A stretch of 64,000 bases of DNA from positions 1-64,000 of the forward strand of contig CAKZPI010000024.1 in NCBI GenBank assembly GCA_937139155.1. Reading direction: 5' to 3'. Source of the DNA: an uncultured Flavobacteriales bacterium (GTDB taxonomy: Bacteria; Bacteroidota; Bacteroidia; Flavobacteriales; JBLHRE01). The notes beneath the pieces are model-generated. The model saw only the letters and a program-made list of their open reading frames with translations, did no database searches and had not been told where the DNA came from. Position 1 is the first letter of the stretch. The number at the start of each line of letters is the position of its first letter. The translations under genes and the position numbers were made by a program. Of this stretch, positions 1 to 9,517 are shown in pieces.

Positions 1-1
1 A

Positions 2-214
2 TTGACCGTCCAGACACTTGACGGTGTTGAAGATACACAACCAAATGCAAATGGCATTATTCCAGTGCTGATGTCCGAGGCTGGGTTTTTAAAGGTCGAA
101 GAGCATGACCGGATCCCAACGCCAACCGGTGTTATCTCGCTCTACCGCGGCCTAAAACCTGAAACCCTAGCTGTACGGCCTGATATCTCAAAGAAATTTA
201 GTCGGCATGAATAA
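2..214 (+). CDS. C-terminal fragment of a protein truncated by the window edge, possibly a class I SAM-dependent methyltransferase
   Basis: Open from the window edge; 'EAGFLKVEEHDRIPTPTGVISLYRGLKP' resembles methyltransferase C-termini. Confidence 0.5.
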   Translation: MTVQTLDGVEDTQPNANGIIPVLMSEAGFLKVEEHDRIPTPTGVISLYRGLKPETLAVRPDISKKFSRHE

Positions 215-1517
215 ACCTGAATACGTCGAAGAGTCGATCACCTTGTCTGGCGCCGTTGCTATGGGGACTGGTGTCATGGTTGGTGCCGGAATATTTGCGC
301 TTACCGGCCAGATTGCTGAATATGCGGGCCCCGCTTTTCCAGCAGCATTTTTGCTTGCAGCAATTATCAGTAGTTTTAGTGCATACACCTACATAAAGAT
401 GTCCAGCAAGTACCCGTCAGCTGGTGGGATCGCCATGATTTTGCAAAAAGCCTATGGCAAAAGTACCATTACTGCTGCCGCTTCCCTTCTGATGGCCCTT
501 TCGATGGTCATCAATGAGAGCCTGGTAGCGCGAACCTTTGGCACCTATACCCTACAGTTATTTGATGGTGGCGCAAATAGTTTATGGGTTCCGGTCTTAG
601 GGGTCAGCCTACTGATTGTCGCCTTTCTGGTAAATATTTCCGGGAACAATTTTATCGGAAAATCTTCCCTTGCATTGGCCGTGATCAAAATCGGTGGCAT
701 TGCCATTTTTGCCATTGGCACCCTTTGGGTGGCCGGTTTTAGCGTCAATGATGCCTTCCCTACCGGTGAGCTTACAAAATACCCGGCAAGCAGTTATCTC
801 GGAGCCCTGGCTCTGTCAATTTTGGCTTATAAAGGCTTTACTACCATAACCAATAGTGGGGATGAGGTGGTAAAACCACATAAAAATGTAGGGCGTGCCA
901 TAATCATTTCGCTACTTATATGTACGATAATATATCTGCTGGTGGCTGTAGCCGTTTCGGCCAATTTGAGCATACCGGAAATAATCCGTGCCAAAGACTA
1001 TTCCCTGGCAGAAGCAGCTCGTCCGGCATTTGGCAAATACGGACTTTGGTTTACGGTGGGCATTGCCATTGTAGCCACCGTCTCGGGCGTAGTGGCCAGC
1101 ACATTTGCCGTCTCCCGGATGACGGCCATGCTTACCGATATGAAACTGATCCCGCACAGCCACTTCGGAATGCCCGGAAGAATACAAAAGCACATGCTCG
1201 TGTATGCCGTGGTGATCGCCATCGTACTGACTGCTTTTTTCAACCTCAGCCGAATAGCCTCACTGGGTGCTATTTTTTACCTCGTCATGGATATAATAGT
1301 TCACTGGGGTCTGCTGCGCCATCTCCGAAAAGATGTAAATGCCACAGCTGCCATAGTAGTTACCGCCATAGTTTTAGACCTAATCGTTTTAGGAGCCTTC
1401 TTGTGGATAAAAGTCGCCAGTGACCCATTGGTGATTACTGTGGCCCTGGTACTAATGGTGTTTGTTTTTGCTGGGGAACGCTGGTTTTTAAGGAGTACAA
1501 ACGAAGAAAACACATAA
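207..1517 (+). CDS. APC superfamily amino acid permease (copy 1)
   Basis: 436 aa, N-terminal 'GTGVMVGAGIFALTGQIAEYAGP' typical of APC permeases, about 12 hydrophobic segments. Confidence 0.9.
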   Translation: MNKPEYVEESITLSGAVAMGTGVMVGAGIFALTGQIAEYAGPAFPAAFLLAAIISSFSAYTYIKMSSKYPSAGGIAMILQKAYGKSTITAAASLLMALSMVINESLVARTFGTYTLQLFDGGANSLWVPVLGVSLLIVAFLVNISGNNFIGKSSLALAVIKIGGIAIFAIGTLWVAGFSVNDAFPTGELTKYPASSYLGALALSILAYKGFTTITNSGDEVVKPHKNVGRAIIISLLICTIIYLLVAVAVSANLSIPEIIRAKDYSLAEAARPAFGKYGLWFTVGIAIVATVSGVVASTFAVSRMTAMLTDMKLIPHSHFGMPGRIQKHMLVYAVVIAIVLTAFFNLSRIASLGAIFYLVMDIIVHWGLLRHLRKDVNATAAIVVTAIVLDLIVLGAFLWIKVASDPLVITVALVLMVFVFAGERWFLRSTNEENT

Positions 1518-1535
1518 TTCTAAAAACAAATTATT

Positions 1536-1922
1536 ATGAAGTATTATCACACTACTACAATGCAAAACTCAAGTTTTGATGAAGTCATTGAAAAAGTTAC
1601 CGAAGCGCTTAAGAAAGAAGGCTTTGGCGTGCTTACCGAAATTGACGTGCAATCCACACTAAAGAAAAAGCTGGACGAGGATTTCCGTCCCTACCGTATT
1701 CTTGGAGCTTGTAATCCACCTTTTGCACATAAAGCATTGCTGGCCGAAGATAAAATTGGTGCTATGCTACCCTGCAATGTGATTGTGCAGCAAAGAGATA
1801 AGGAAATTGAAGTGGCGGCAGTAGATCCGGTGGCCTCCATGCAAGCGGTAGAAAATGATAAATTGGAGGGCATTGCGAAAGAGATACGTAATAAGCTCAG
1901 ATCAGTAATTGAAAGCCTTTAG
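1536..1922 (+). CDS. DUF302 family protein
   Basis: 128 aa; 'SFDEVIEKVTEALKKEGFGVLTEIDVQSTLKKKL...YRILGACNPPFAHKAL...GAMLPCNVIVQ' matches DUF302 pattern. Confidence 0.92.
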   Translation: MKYYHTTTMQNSSFDEVIEKVTEALKKEGFGVLTEIDVQSTLKKKLDEDFRPYRILGACNPPFAHKALLAEDKIGAMLPCNVIVQQRDKEIEVAAVDPVASMQAVENDKLEGIAKEIRNKLRSVIESL

Positions 1923-2073
1923 TTTTTGGCTGATAATTTATTAGCTTTAGATTAATGACAATCATTCTGATATTGGAAAATAAATAATCAAAAGGAGACC
2001 ATAAAACAGACATTTAGCAATGAATAAAGACTGTAAATAAATTTTATTTTTTGACCTAAAAAAACCAGATAAA

Positions 2074-2283
2074 ATGATGATGTATGGATGGATTATCGGT
2101 GCAATACTGATAGTAGTTTTAATTGTAGCCTTAGGCCGTGGGGGAATCTTCCAAAAAAACACCGGCACCACGGGCGGTAAGAGCAGCAATGACTCTGCGA
2201 TGGATACACTCAAAAAACGATATGCCCAGGGCGAAATAGACAAGGATGAATATGAAGAACGAAAAGCCGAACTTGAAAAGTAA
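2074..2283 (+). CDS. SHOCT domain membrane protein
   Basis: N-terminal TM; C-terminal 'TLKKRYAQGEIDKDEYEERKAELE' SHOCT motif. Confidence 0.88.
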   Translation: MMMYGWIIGAILIVVLIVALGRGGIFQKNTGTTGGKSSNDSAMDTLKKRYAQGEIDKDEYEERKAELEK

Positions 2284-2294
2284 TACTGCTATTT

Positions 2295-3623
2295 ATGAGT
2301 GAATATAAAAAGAACAGCTTAAGCCTTGCAGGTACGGTATCCCTTGGTACGGGTGTAATGATAGGTGCAGCCATCTTTGCATTGCTTGGACAGGTAGCCG
2401 AACTTTCAGGTGCACTATTTCCTCTCGTCTTTCTGGTGGGGGCTATTATTGTGGCCTTCAGTGCCTACTCTTACATCAAAGTATCAGATGCCTACCCTTC
2501 TGCCGGTGGCATTGCCATGATATTGCAGAAAGCCTACGGAAAAACAACGATCACAGCCGGTTCGGCCCTTTTAATGGCTTTTGCCATGATCATCAACCAA
2601 AGCCTTGTGGCCCGGACATTCGGCTCCTACACCATGCAATTATTTGATGTGGGGTCTAAGAGCTTCTGGGTGCCTGCCCTGGGGGTGTTGCTATTAGTGG
2701 CTACCTTCCTGATCAATATTGCCGGTAATAAGTTCATCCAGAAGTCAGCGCTGGTAATGGCCATTTTGAAAGTTGGCGGCATTGCCATTTTTGCCCTGGG
2801 TGGATTATGGGCGGCCGGTTTTTCTTTTGATGCTGCTATTCCAACCGAGATATCAGGAGAGTATTCCATGGCAAGTTACCTCGGTGCCCTGGCTCTTGCT
2901 ATTCTCGCTTATGCCGGCTTCACTACCATTACCAACAGCGGAGATGAAGTGAAAAACCCCCATAAGAATGTTGGGCGAGCCATTATTATCTCCTTGGTGA
3001 TTTGTACTGTGGTTTATGTATTTGTGGCCATTGCTGTGGCAGCCAATCTTTCCGTTCCCAGGATAATCGAGGCCAAGGATTATTCCCTGGCGGAAGCCGC
3101 GCGTCCTGCATTTGGAAAGTATGGCTTATGGTTTACCGTGGGCATCGCTATTCTGGCCACTGTATCAAGTGTGGTTGCCAATGTATTTGCTATTTCTCGC
3201 ATGACGGCCATGTTGACTAAAATGAAACTCATTCCTCATAGCCATTTTGGTATGCCCGGACGAATTCAAAAGCACATGCTGGTTTATACAGTTACCATTG
3301 CCATCCTCCTCACCATATTCTTTGACCTGAGCCGCATAGCCTCCCTGGGAGCCGTCTTTTACATCGTAATGGATATGGTGGTTCATTGGGGTGTTTTGAA
3401 ACATTTGCGTAAAGACGTGAACGCAAACCCGGTAATTGTTATCACTGCACTGATAATTGACGGAGTTGTGCTGGCCGCCTTTCTGTGGATCAAAGCCTCC
3501 ACTGACTTTTTGGTCGTTTGGTTATCCCTTACATTGATGATTTTAATTTTTGCCGGGGAAAAGTGGTTTTTGAAAAGAAGAAAAGAATTATCTGATCCTA
3601 ACGAAAATAACAAGCATGAATAA
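2295..3623 (+). CDS. APC superfamily amino acid permease (copy 2)
   Basis: 442 aa, closely similar along its length to the 207..1517 product. Confidence 0.9.
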   Translation: MSEYKKNSLSLAGTVSLGTGVMIGAAIFALLGQVAELSGALFPLVFLVGAIIVAFSAYSYIKVSDAYPSAGGIAMILQKAYGKTTITAGSALLMAFAMIINQSLVARTFGSYTMQLFDVGSKSFWVPALGVLLLVATFLINIAGNKFIQKSALVMAILKVGGIAIFALGGLWAAGFSFDAAIPTEISGEYSMASYLGALALAILAYAGFTTITNSGDEVKNPHKNVGRAIIISLVICTVVYVFVAIAVAANLSVPRIIEAKDYSLAEAARPAFGKYGLWFTVGIAILATVSSVVANVFAISRMTAMLTKMKLIPHSHFGMPGRIQKHMLVYTVTIAILLTIFFDLSRIASLGAVFYIVMDMVVHWGVLKHLRKDVNANPVIVITALIIDGVVLAAFLWIKASTDFLVVWLSLTLMILIFAGEKWFLKRRKELSDPNENNKHE

Positions 3624-3930
3624 AGAAAATAGAAATTACGAGACATTGAGTCAGGCGATTTCCGGACTTCGCCAAGAAGGTTATACAGAAGACCTCAACC
3701 TAAAGCCACATTGCCTGGAATGTACCACCTCCAAACTTGAACTGCACCCTGAGGATTTTCAGGTAGATGCTTTTTACCGTTTTGAGGGTATGAGCAATCC
3801 TGATGACAATAGTATAGTTTACGCTATTAGTGGAAAAGGGGGAATCAAGGGCGTGTTGGTGGATGCTTACGGGGCATACAGCGAAAGCCTCAGTGAGGCC
3901 ATGATTCATAAACTAAAAATAAGTCACTGA
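3616..3930 (+). CDS. Small conserved protein of the type often annotated phosphoribosylpyrophosphate synthetase in Bacteroidota
   Basis: 104 aa; 'YETLSQAISGLRQEGYTEDLNLKP...GTKG-like VLVDAYGAY'; overlaps upstream stop and downstream start. Confidence 0.65.
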   Translation: MNKENRNYETLSQAISGLRQEGYTEDLNLKPHCLECTTSKLELHPEDFQVDAFYRFEGMSNPDDNSIVYAISGKGGIKGVLVDAYGAYSESLSEAMIHKLKISH

Positions 3931-4661
3931 TGATTGACCTCAGTAAAATAGATACGTTTCCACCGGGGGATTCTCATAAAGCTAAGACAAAGAAAAATTT
4001 GAAAAAGCTGCGTAAAGAACTCTTTCAACTTCAGAATAAGTTTTATGCGGATGGCCGCTACAGCATCCTCATTATTTTGCAGGGAGTTGATGCCTCGGGA
4101 AAAGACGGAACTATTCGTCATGCATTCAGCAGCATGAATCCGCAGGGCGTTCAGGTCAAATCATTTAAAAAACCCACTGAGGACGAGCGCCAACATGATT
4201 TCCTGTGGCGTATCTATCCGCATTTTCCCGAAAAAGGAATGATCAAGATATTTAACCGGTCCTATTACGAAGATATTTTGGTGCCTTCCGTAGAGAAAAC
4301 CCTTTCTGAAGATGTATTGAAGCACCGCATCAACCTGATCAATGAACTGGAACATCATCTGGGGGCCAATAACACGGTGATTTTGAAATTTTACCTCCAC
4401 CTATCAGAAGAAGAGCAGAAGAAGCGCATTGATGAACGCAAAACCAAACCCCACAAAAAATGGAAGTATGCTGTGGAGGACGAACTTATACCCGGTCAGT
4501 GGGAGGCGTACAGGACAGCTTATCATAGCATTATCAATAACTGCAACCAATTGCCCTGGCATATAGTACCAGCCGACAAACGCTGGTACCGAAATTATAC
4601 GGCCGCCAATATTTTAATTGAACACCTTGAAAAACTGAATCTACAATATCCAAATAATTAA
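3930..4661 (+). CDS. ppk2: Polyphosphate kinase 2 family protein
   Basis: Walker A 'GVDASGKDGTIRHAF', 'NRSYYEDILVPSV', 'RKTKPHKKWKY'. Confidence 0.93.
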   Translation: MIDLSKIDTFPPGDSHKAKTKKNLKKLRKELFQLQNKFYADGRYSILIILQGVDASGKDGTIRHAFSSMNPQGVQVKSFKKPTEDERQHDFLWRIYPHFPEKGMIKIFNRSYYEDILVPSVEKTLSEDVLKHRINLINELEHHLGANNTVILKFYLHLSEEEQKKRIDERKTKPHKKWKYAVEDELIPGQWEAYRTAYHSIINNCNQLPWHIVPADKRWYRNYTAANILIEHLEKLNLQYPNN

Positions 4662-4672
4662 ACACGGAAAGC

Positions 4673-6754
4673 ATGGAAAATCATAAAGAGCATAATCACG
4701 AAGGACATAAAAAAGGAGAAGACCATAAAGGACATGAACATTCTCATCATAGTGGTCATGAGGGTCATAACCCCGGCCATGGGGAAATGGGCCACGACCA
4801 TCACAAAATGATGATTGAGGATTTTAAAAAGCGATTTTGGGTTTCCCTGATCCTGTCCATCCCTATCCTCGTTTTTTCACCCATGATACAAGGTTTCTTT
4901 GGTTATCAATGGTTGTTGCCAGGGAATGCCTATATCATTTTTGGTCTTTCCAGTATCGTCTATTTCTGGGGTGGATGGCCTTTTCTCAAAGGATTTTATA
5001 CCGAACTGAAAGCTAAAGGGCCGGGCATGATGACCCTTATTGCCATGGCCATAAGTGTAGCCTATTTCTACAGCTCAGCCACCGTCTTCGGGTTAGATGG
5101 CGAAGACTTCTTTTGGGAGCTGGCTACCTTGATAGTTATTATGCTCCTGGGGCATTGGGTAGAAATGAAATCAGTGCTGGGAGCTTCCAAAGCCTTGCAA
5201 TTGTTAGTAAGCATGATGCCTGCTGAAGCACACCGCATTAGGGGGGATAATGTTGAAGATGTAAAGCTGGAAGATCTTCAGAAGGATGATGTCATTTTGA
5301 TCAAGCCCGGTGAAAAGGTGCCGGCAGACGGTATCATTGTAGAAGGCGAAAGCTATCTCAACGAATCTATGCTTACCGGGGAGTCAAAACCCGTGAAAAA
5401 GGGAAAAGATCAAAAGATTATTGGTGGGTCGATTAATGGAAATGGATCGCTTAAGGCCAGGGTAGAGCACACGGGCAAGGACAGTTACCTGAACAAGGTG
5501 ATTACGATGGTAGAAGAAGCACAAAAGTCCAAATCCAAAATGCAAAACCTTTCAGATCGTGCGGCTAAATGGCTCACCTATATTGCGCTGGCAGTTGGCT
5601 TTGGAACTTTGGCCACATGGATAGTACTCGGTTTCCCCTTTGTATATGCCCTGGAAAGAATGGTAACGGTGATGGTTATAGCCTGTCCACATGCTTTGGG
5701 TCTGGCAATCCCGCTGGTGGTGGCCATCTCTACGGCCATCTCCGCACAAAATGGCCTGCTTATTCGAAACCGAACCGCTTTTGAGGAATCACGAAAAATA
5801 TCAGCCCTGGTATTTGATAAAACCGGCACATTGACAAAGGGTGATTTTGGTGTAACCAGGATAGAAACAGTAGATCAAGGGTTTGATGCAGACGAGTTAT
5901 TGAGACTGGCAAGTGGCCTGGAGCAAAGCTCTGAACACCCCATTGCGGTGGGTATCATAAAAAAAGTAAAAGAGCAAAAGATTAAAATTCCTAAACTAGA
6001 AAACTTCAATGCCATCACCGGCAAAGGTGTAGAAGCCAAAGTAGAGGGTAAAGATGTGAAAGTGGTGAGCCCGGGATATTTGAAAGACGAAAATATCTCC
6101 ATTCCTGAAAATGCTTATAGCAGTGCTGCTGAGACCGTAGTTTTTATTCTCGTTGACAATAAACTGGCCGGTTACATCGCGTTGGCCGATGAGATAAGAC
6201 CTGAAAGTGCAGAAGCAATTAAGGTATTTAAAAACAACAATATAAAAGTGATGATGGCCACTGGCGATAATGAAACAGTCGCTAAGGCAGTGAGTGAAGA
6301 ATTAGGACTGGACGGTTATTACTCAGAAGTACTGCCACACCAAAAGGTAGAAATCGTAAAAGAACTGCAATCAAAAGGTGAATTTGTAGCCATGACAGGT
6401 GATGGTGTAAATGATGCCCCCGCCCTGGCACAGGCAGATGTGGGAATTGCCGTGGGCTCAGGTACTGATGTAGCAGCAGAAACGGCAGATATTATCTTGG
6501 TGAACAGCAATCCGCAAGACATTGCGAACCTAATTTTATTCGGTAAGGCCACTTACAACAAGATGATCCAAAACCTGGTTTGGGCTACCGGTTACAATGC
6601 TTTTGCTATCCCATTGGCAGCAGGAGTTCTGTATTCAACAGGATTTGTATTGGGGCCTGCTGTAGGGGCTGTTTTCATGAGCTTAAGTACCATTATCGTA
6701 GCAATCAACGCACAGTTGCTGAAAGGGAAGATGCGAAAATCAAAAGACGTATGA
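4673..6754 (+). CDS. Copper-translocating P-type ATPase, CPH-type (CopB-like)
   Basis: His-rich N-terminus, 'VIACPHALGLAIPLV', 'DKTGTLT', 'GDGVNDAPALAQADVGIA'. Confidence 0.95.
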   Translation: MENHKEHNHEGHKKGEDHKGHEHSHHSGHEGHNPGHGEMGHDHHKMMIEDFKKRFWVSLILSIPILVFSPMIQGFFGYQWLLPGNAYIIFGLSSIVYFWGGWPFLKGFYTELKAKGPGMMTLIAMAISVAYFYSSATVFGLDGEDFFWELATLIVIMLLGHWVEMKSVLGASKALQLLVSMMPAEAHRIRGDNVEDVKLEDLQKDDVILIKPGEKVPADGIIVEGESYLNESMLTGESKPVKKGKDQKIIGGSINGNGSLKARVEHTGKDSYLNKVITMVEEAQKSKSKMQNLSDRAAKWLTYIALAVGFGTLATWIVLGFPFVYALERMVTVMVIACPHALGLAIPLVVAISTAISAQNGLLIRNRTAFEESRKISALVFDKTGTLTKGDFGVTRIETVDQGFDADELLRLASGLEQSSEHPIAVGIIKKVKEQKIKIPKLENFNAITGKGVEAKVEGKDVKVVSPGYLKDENISIPENAYSSAAETVVFILVDNKLAGYIALADEIRPESAEAIKVFKNNNIKVMMATGDNETVAKAVSEELGLDGYYSEVLPHQKVEIVKELQSKGEFVAMTGDGVNDAPALAQADVGIAVGSGTDVAAETADIILVNSNPQDIANLILFGKATYNKMIQNLVWATGYNAFAIPLAAGVLYSTGFVLGPAVGAVFMSLSTIIVAINAQLLKGKMRKSKDV

Positions 6755-7272
6755 ATTTTAATCTGGATTTGTTTGTAACACCTGTCATTGCCCTTTCCCT
6801 TGTGCTGTGGGGGTATATCTATTTCAGTAAGCTGGTAAAGAACCGAAACCGGTTTCACAAAACACTCTGGGCAATAGCCCTGCTGGCGTTCGGGCTAAAC
6901 TGGATATGGGAAGTGGCGCAGAGGCCACTCTACGAAGGTTTTGTATTTGACCTTGAACACATTAGTTTTTGTGGCCTTGCCTCTATTGCAGATATGTTTA
7001 TGGTGATTCTACTGTGGTTTGGATTCGCCCTTATTTACAAGGATATTTATTGGATAGGGCAAATGAAAGGGAGACGCGTTTTCTGGCTCATCCTGGCAGG
7101 AGGTATCGGAGCCATACTGGCCGAAATGCGCCATACCACTGCCGGAAACTGGAGCTACGCCCAGGATATGCCATTAATCCCCTGGGTTGAGGTCGGCTTG
7201 TCGCCAGTGCTCCAATTCAGTTTCTTACCACTTATTATTTTCTTTTTTACTAAGAGGATTGTAAATAGGTGA
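6751..7272 (+). CDS. Integral membrane protein of unknown function
   Basis: ATG at 6751 overlaps ATPase stop (ATGA); about 173 aa with several TM segments. The ORF-track start at 6580 lies inside the ATPase frame and is not used. Confidence 0.75.
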   Translation: MNFNLDLFVTPVIALSLVLWGYIYFSKLVKNRNRFHKTLWAIALLAFGLNWIWEVAQRPLYEGFVFDLEHISFCGLASIADMFMVILLWFGFALIYKDIYWIGQMKGRRVFWLILAGGIGAILAEMRHTTAGNWSYAQDMPLIPWVEVGLSPVLQFSFLPLIIFFFTKRIVNR

Positions 7273-7401
7273 ATGAGGCTAAAGACATTTCTCTTTAGCT
7301 AAAAGAAAGGCACCTTTGATTAAATAGATCATCATTTCAAAAGCGATAAGGTGCCAGAGTTTGGGGAGAATGATTTGTGGTTTTAGTAAACAAATAATGA
7401 T

Positions 7402-9501
7402 ATGAAGCGTCACTTTGCAATATTTAATTCAGACCAAGTTTCTAAAGATGGAACTCAATTCTCAATTGCTGCTCTTGAAGACGGAGTTTGGCAGTCTTCC
7501 ATTTATGGTATTCCATCCAACATGTCACATGATTTGCACAAACCTATTGGCTGGGCTTACGCAAAGGGGCTTTACTTTGATTTTCAGAAAACCCTGACCG
7601 TTGGGTATTTCTTAATAGGTGAAAGTGACGCTGATTTCGAAAATATCAATAATGCCAGAAGGTCGTTTTTCTTAAACATGCTGACAAAATCGATAGAACC
7701 ACACCAAAAAGATTTTATCGAAGAGCTGGATGAAACGTTTGATGAGTCAATCGGAAAGTTTTTCTACAACAACTTAGTTCTTTACAATCAGAGTGATGTA
7801 CTTTTTAAATTTTATCCGAAATTGGCTCAACAAGTAGAGAATGACAAGGACAACCTAATAGATATTGAAGTTCTGTTAGCTGATTTTGAATACCTGGGAT
7901 ATGGTATTTTCAAAGATAGATCTTCAAATAAAACAGTTTTAGCTCACCCATATTTTCGGAAGTCCTTATCTCACTACAACAATTTTCATTCAATGTTTCT
8001 GGATGAACTGGTGAGACTAAGTGAAGAAGAAGGCTTAAAAGCGAAGATCAAGCTCGATCCCGATTTTATTGGGTTTAGTCCGTCTTTTCTCCAATCGTTT
8101 GAATTTGAATATTGGTGGGGTCCGAAGTATGACGATAATATTTCATCCATTCAGCCGGGGTTAACAGTTCATAAGAGTGATGAATTTGAAAGACTTTATT
8201 ACAATATTGACCGAACAGAGTTCCTTTGGAAGGCAAATAATGAATTGCACGAGTTTGAATTAGAAGAAGTTAAAGATGAACCCGCACCTACACTAAACGA
8301 CACTTATGCTTGTAGATACATTCACTCCATTTACAATAAGGATAAAAAGGAGTTCCAACATTTTGACGGAGCAATTAGAGCCTATTCAACCGATCTTATG
8401 ATTGAGCGGTTAGATTCCAAAATGACCGAATTTGGTCGAAGAAGTAATTATACAAAGTTATTCAGGGTAGACGGTAAGCTTTCTTTAGATCGATGGAAAT
8501 CCCTTGTTACCAATTACCTGCAAGGAAACCCACAAATTTACGAGTACTTTAACCTTCCAAAGCCTGCAGTTAAACAAATTCCGAATCATGAGGAAGAAAA
8601 AAACCCGTTAGAGAAATACATTCCGTACTCCATAAGCAAAGATGACGGGATACGAATGCTCGTGAGCTATCATGCCCAAAAAGATCATGGTGACAGAGCC
8701 CGATATGTGTCAATACCAGATGTAGTCCATTTAGAGGATGGTCAGCACGATGCGATCGAGTATTTCACAATTGAAGTAAAAAAAGCGCTCAACCGTATTG
8801 GAGAAGACCTTGAGATGCCGAATCGTTGTAAGTATATGTGCCCTGAGGACTACTATATTAACATTCCATGTATCTACCACTCACCAAGTAATACACAGCA
8901 ACTGGTAAATAAGACGGCTGAGGCTCTTAAAATGGTAGTTGAGTCCTTGTTCAAAAAGAATAATGAGGAGGTACTATCATTCACTTTTGCCTGGAACGTT
9001 GAAGACAAGGAGTTAAGAATAAGCATAGTCGGTCATGTATCAGATTTAAATAACTGGTTTAGCCACTGCGGAATTATTCCGACAGAAAGAGAAGCCTTTA
9101 AAACGTGGCTAAAACAACAGCAAGAATTTTGCTCGAAGAATGGCATGGCAACTTCCACTCCGGTCCTGTCCGAAGTAATCCAGAGTGATGGGGTCTTGTA
9201 TTTTAAGAGAAGAGTAACTCAACTCGATGTTGACATGGAGATCATTAAAGGAGAAAAATTGAAATTTGAAGTACAGGCGGACGAATCTAAAAATGACCTT
9301 ATTGAAAGCCTTTCTAACAAACAAATCTTCATTGCACCCTCTATGATTATCGAAGAAATGATCTGCTCGAAATCAGGCCGAAACTATTTTGAGAGCCCTT
9401 ATTCGATTGTCTTGGATGTCGGAGTTGGTCAGTACATGAATAAGTTCAAACCTGCTACTTTTCACTGGACAGATAAGCCACGGCCAATTAACTTTCAGTA
9501 G
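7402..9501 (+). CDS. Uncharacterised 699-aa protein; candidate defence or mobile-element cargo gene
   Basis: Long ORF, 16 bp before a DUF4238 gene; N-terminal segment contains 'NMSHDLHKPIGWAYAKGLYFD'. Confidence 0.85.
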   Translation: MKRHFAIFNSDQVSKDGTQFSIAALEDGVWQSSIYGIPSNMSHDLHKPIGWAYAKGLYFDFQKTLTVGYFLIGESDADFENINNARRSFFLNMLTKSIEPHQKDFIEELDETFDESIGKFFYNNLVLYNQSDVLFKFYPKLAQQVENDKDNLIDIEVLLADFEYLGYGIFKDRSSNKTVLAHPYFRKSLSHYNNFHSMFLDELVRLSEEEGLKAKIKLDPDFIGFSPSFLQSFEFEYWWGPKYDDNISSIQPGLTVHKSDEFERLYYNIDRTEFLWKANNELHEFELEEVKDEPAPTLNDTYACRYIHSIYNKDKKEFQHFDGAIRAYSTDLMIERLDSKMTEFGRRSNYTKLFRVDGKLSLDRWKSLVTNYLQGNPQIYEYFNLPKPAVKQIPNHEEEKNPLEKYIPYSISKDDGIRMLVSYHAQKDHGDRARYVSIPDVVHLEDGQHDAIEYFTIEVKKALNRIGEDLEMPNRCKYMCPEDYYINIPCIYHSPSNTQQLVNKTAEALKMVVESLFKKNNEEVLSFTFAWNVEDKELRISIVGHVSDLNNWFSHCGIIPTEREAFKTWLKQQQEFCSKNGMATSTPVLSEVIQSDGVLYFKRRVTQLDVDMEIIKGEKLKFEVQADESKNDLIESLSNKQIFIAPSMIIEEMICSKSGRNYFESPYSIVLDVGVGQYMNKFKPATFHWTDKPRPINFQ

Positions 9502-9517
9502 ATTACAAGAACTGATA

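Noticed and set aside
6580-6750. N-terminal extension of the 230-aa ORF
   Set aside because: Overlaps the P-type ATPase in another frame; the ATG at 6751 with ATGA overlap is the natural start
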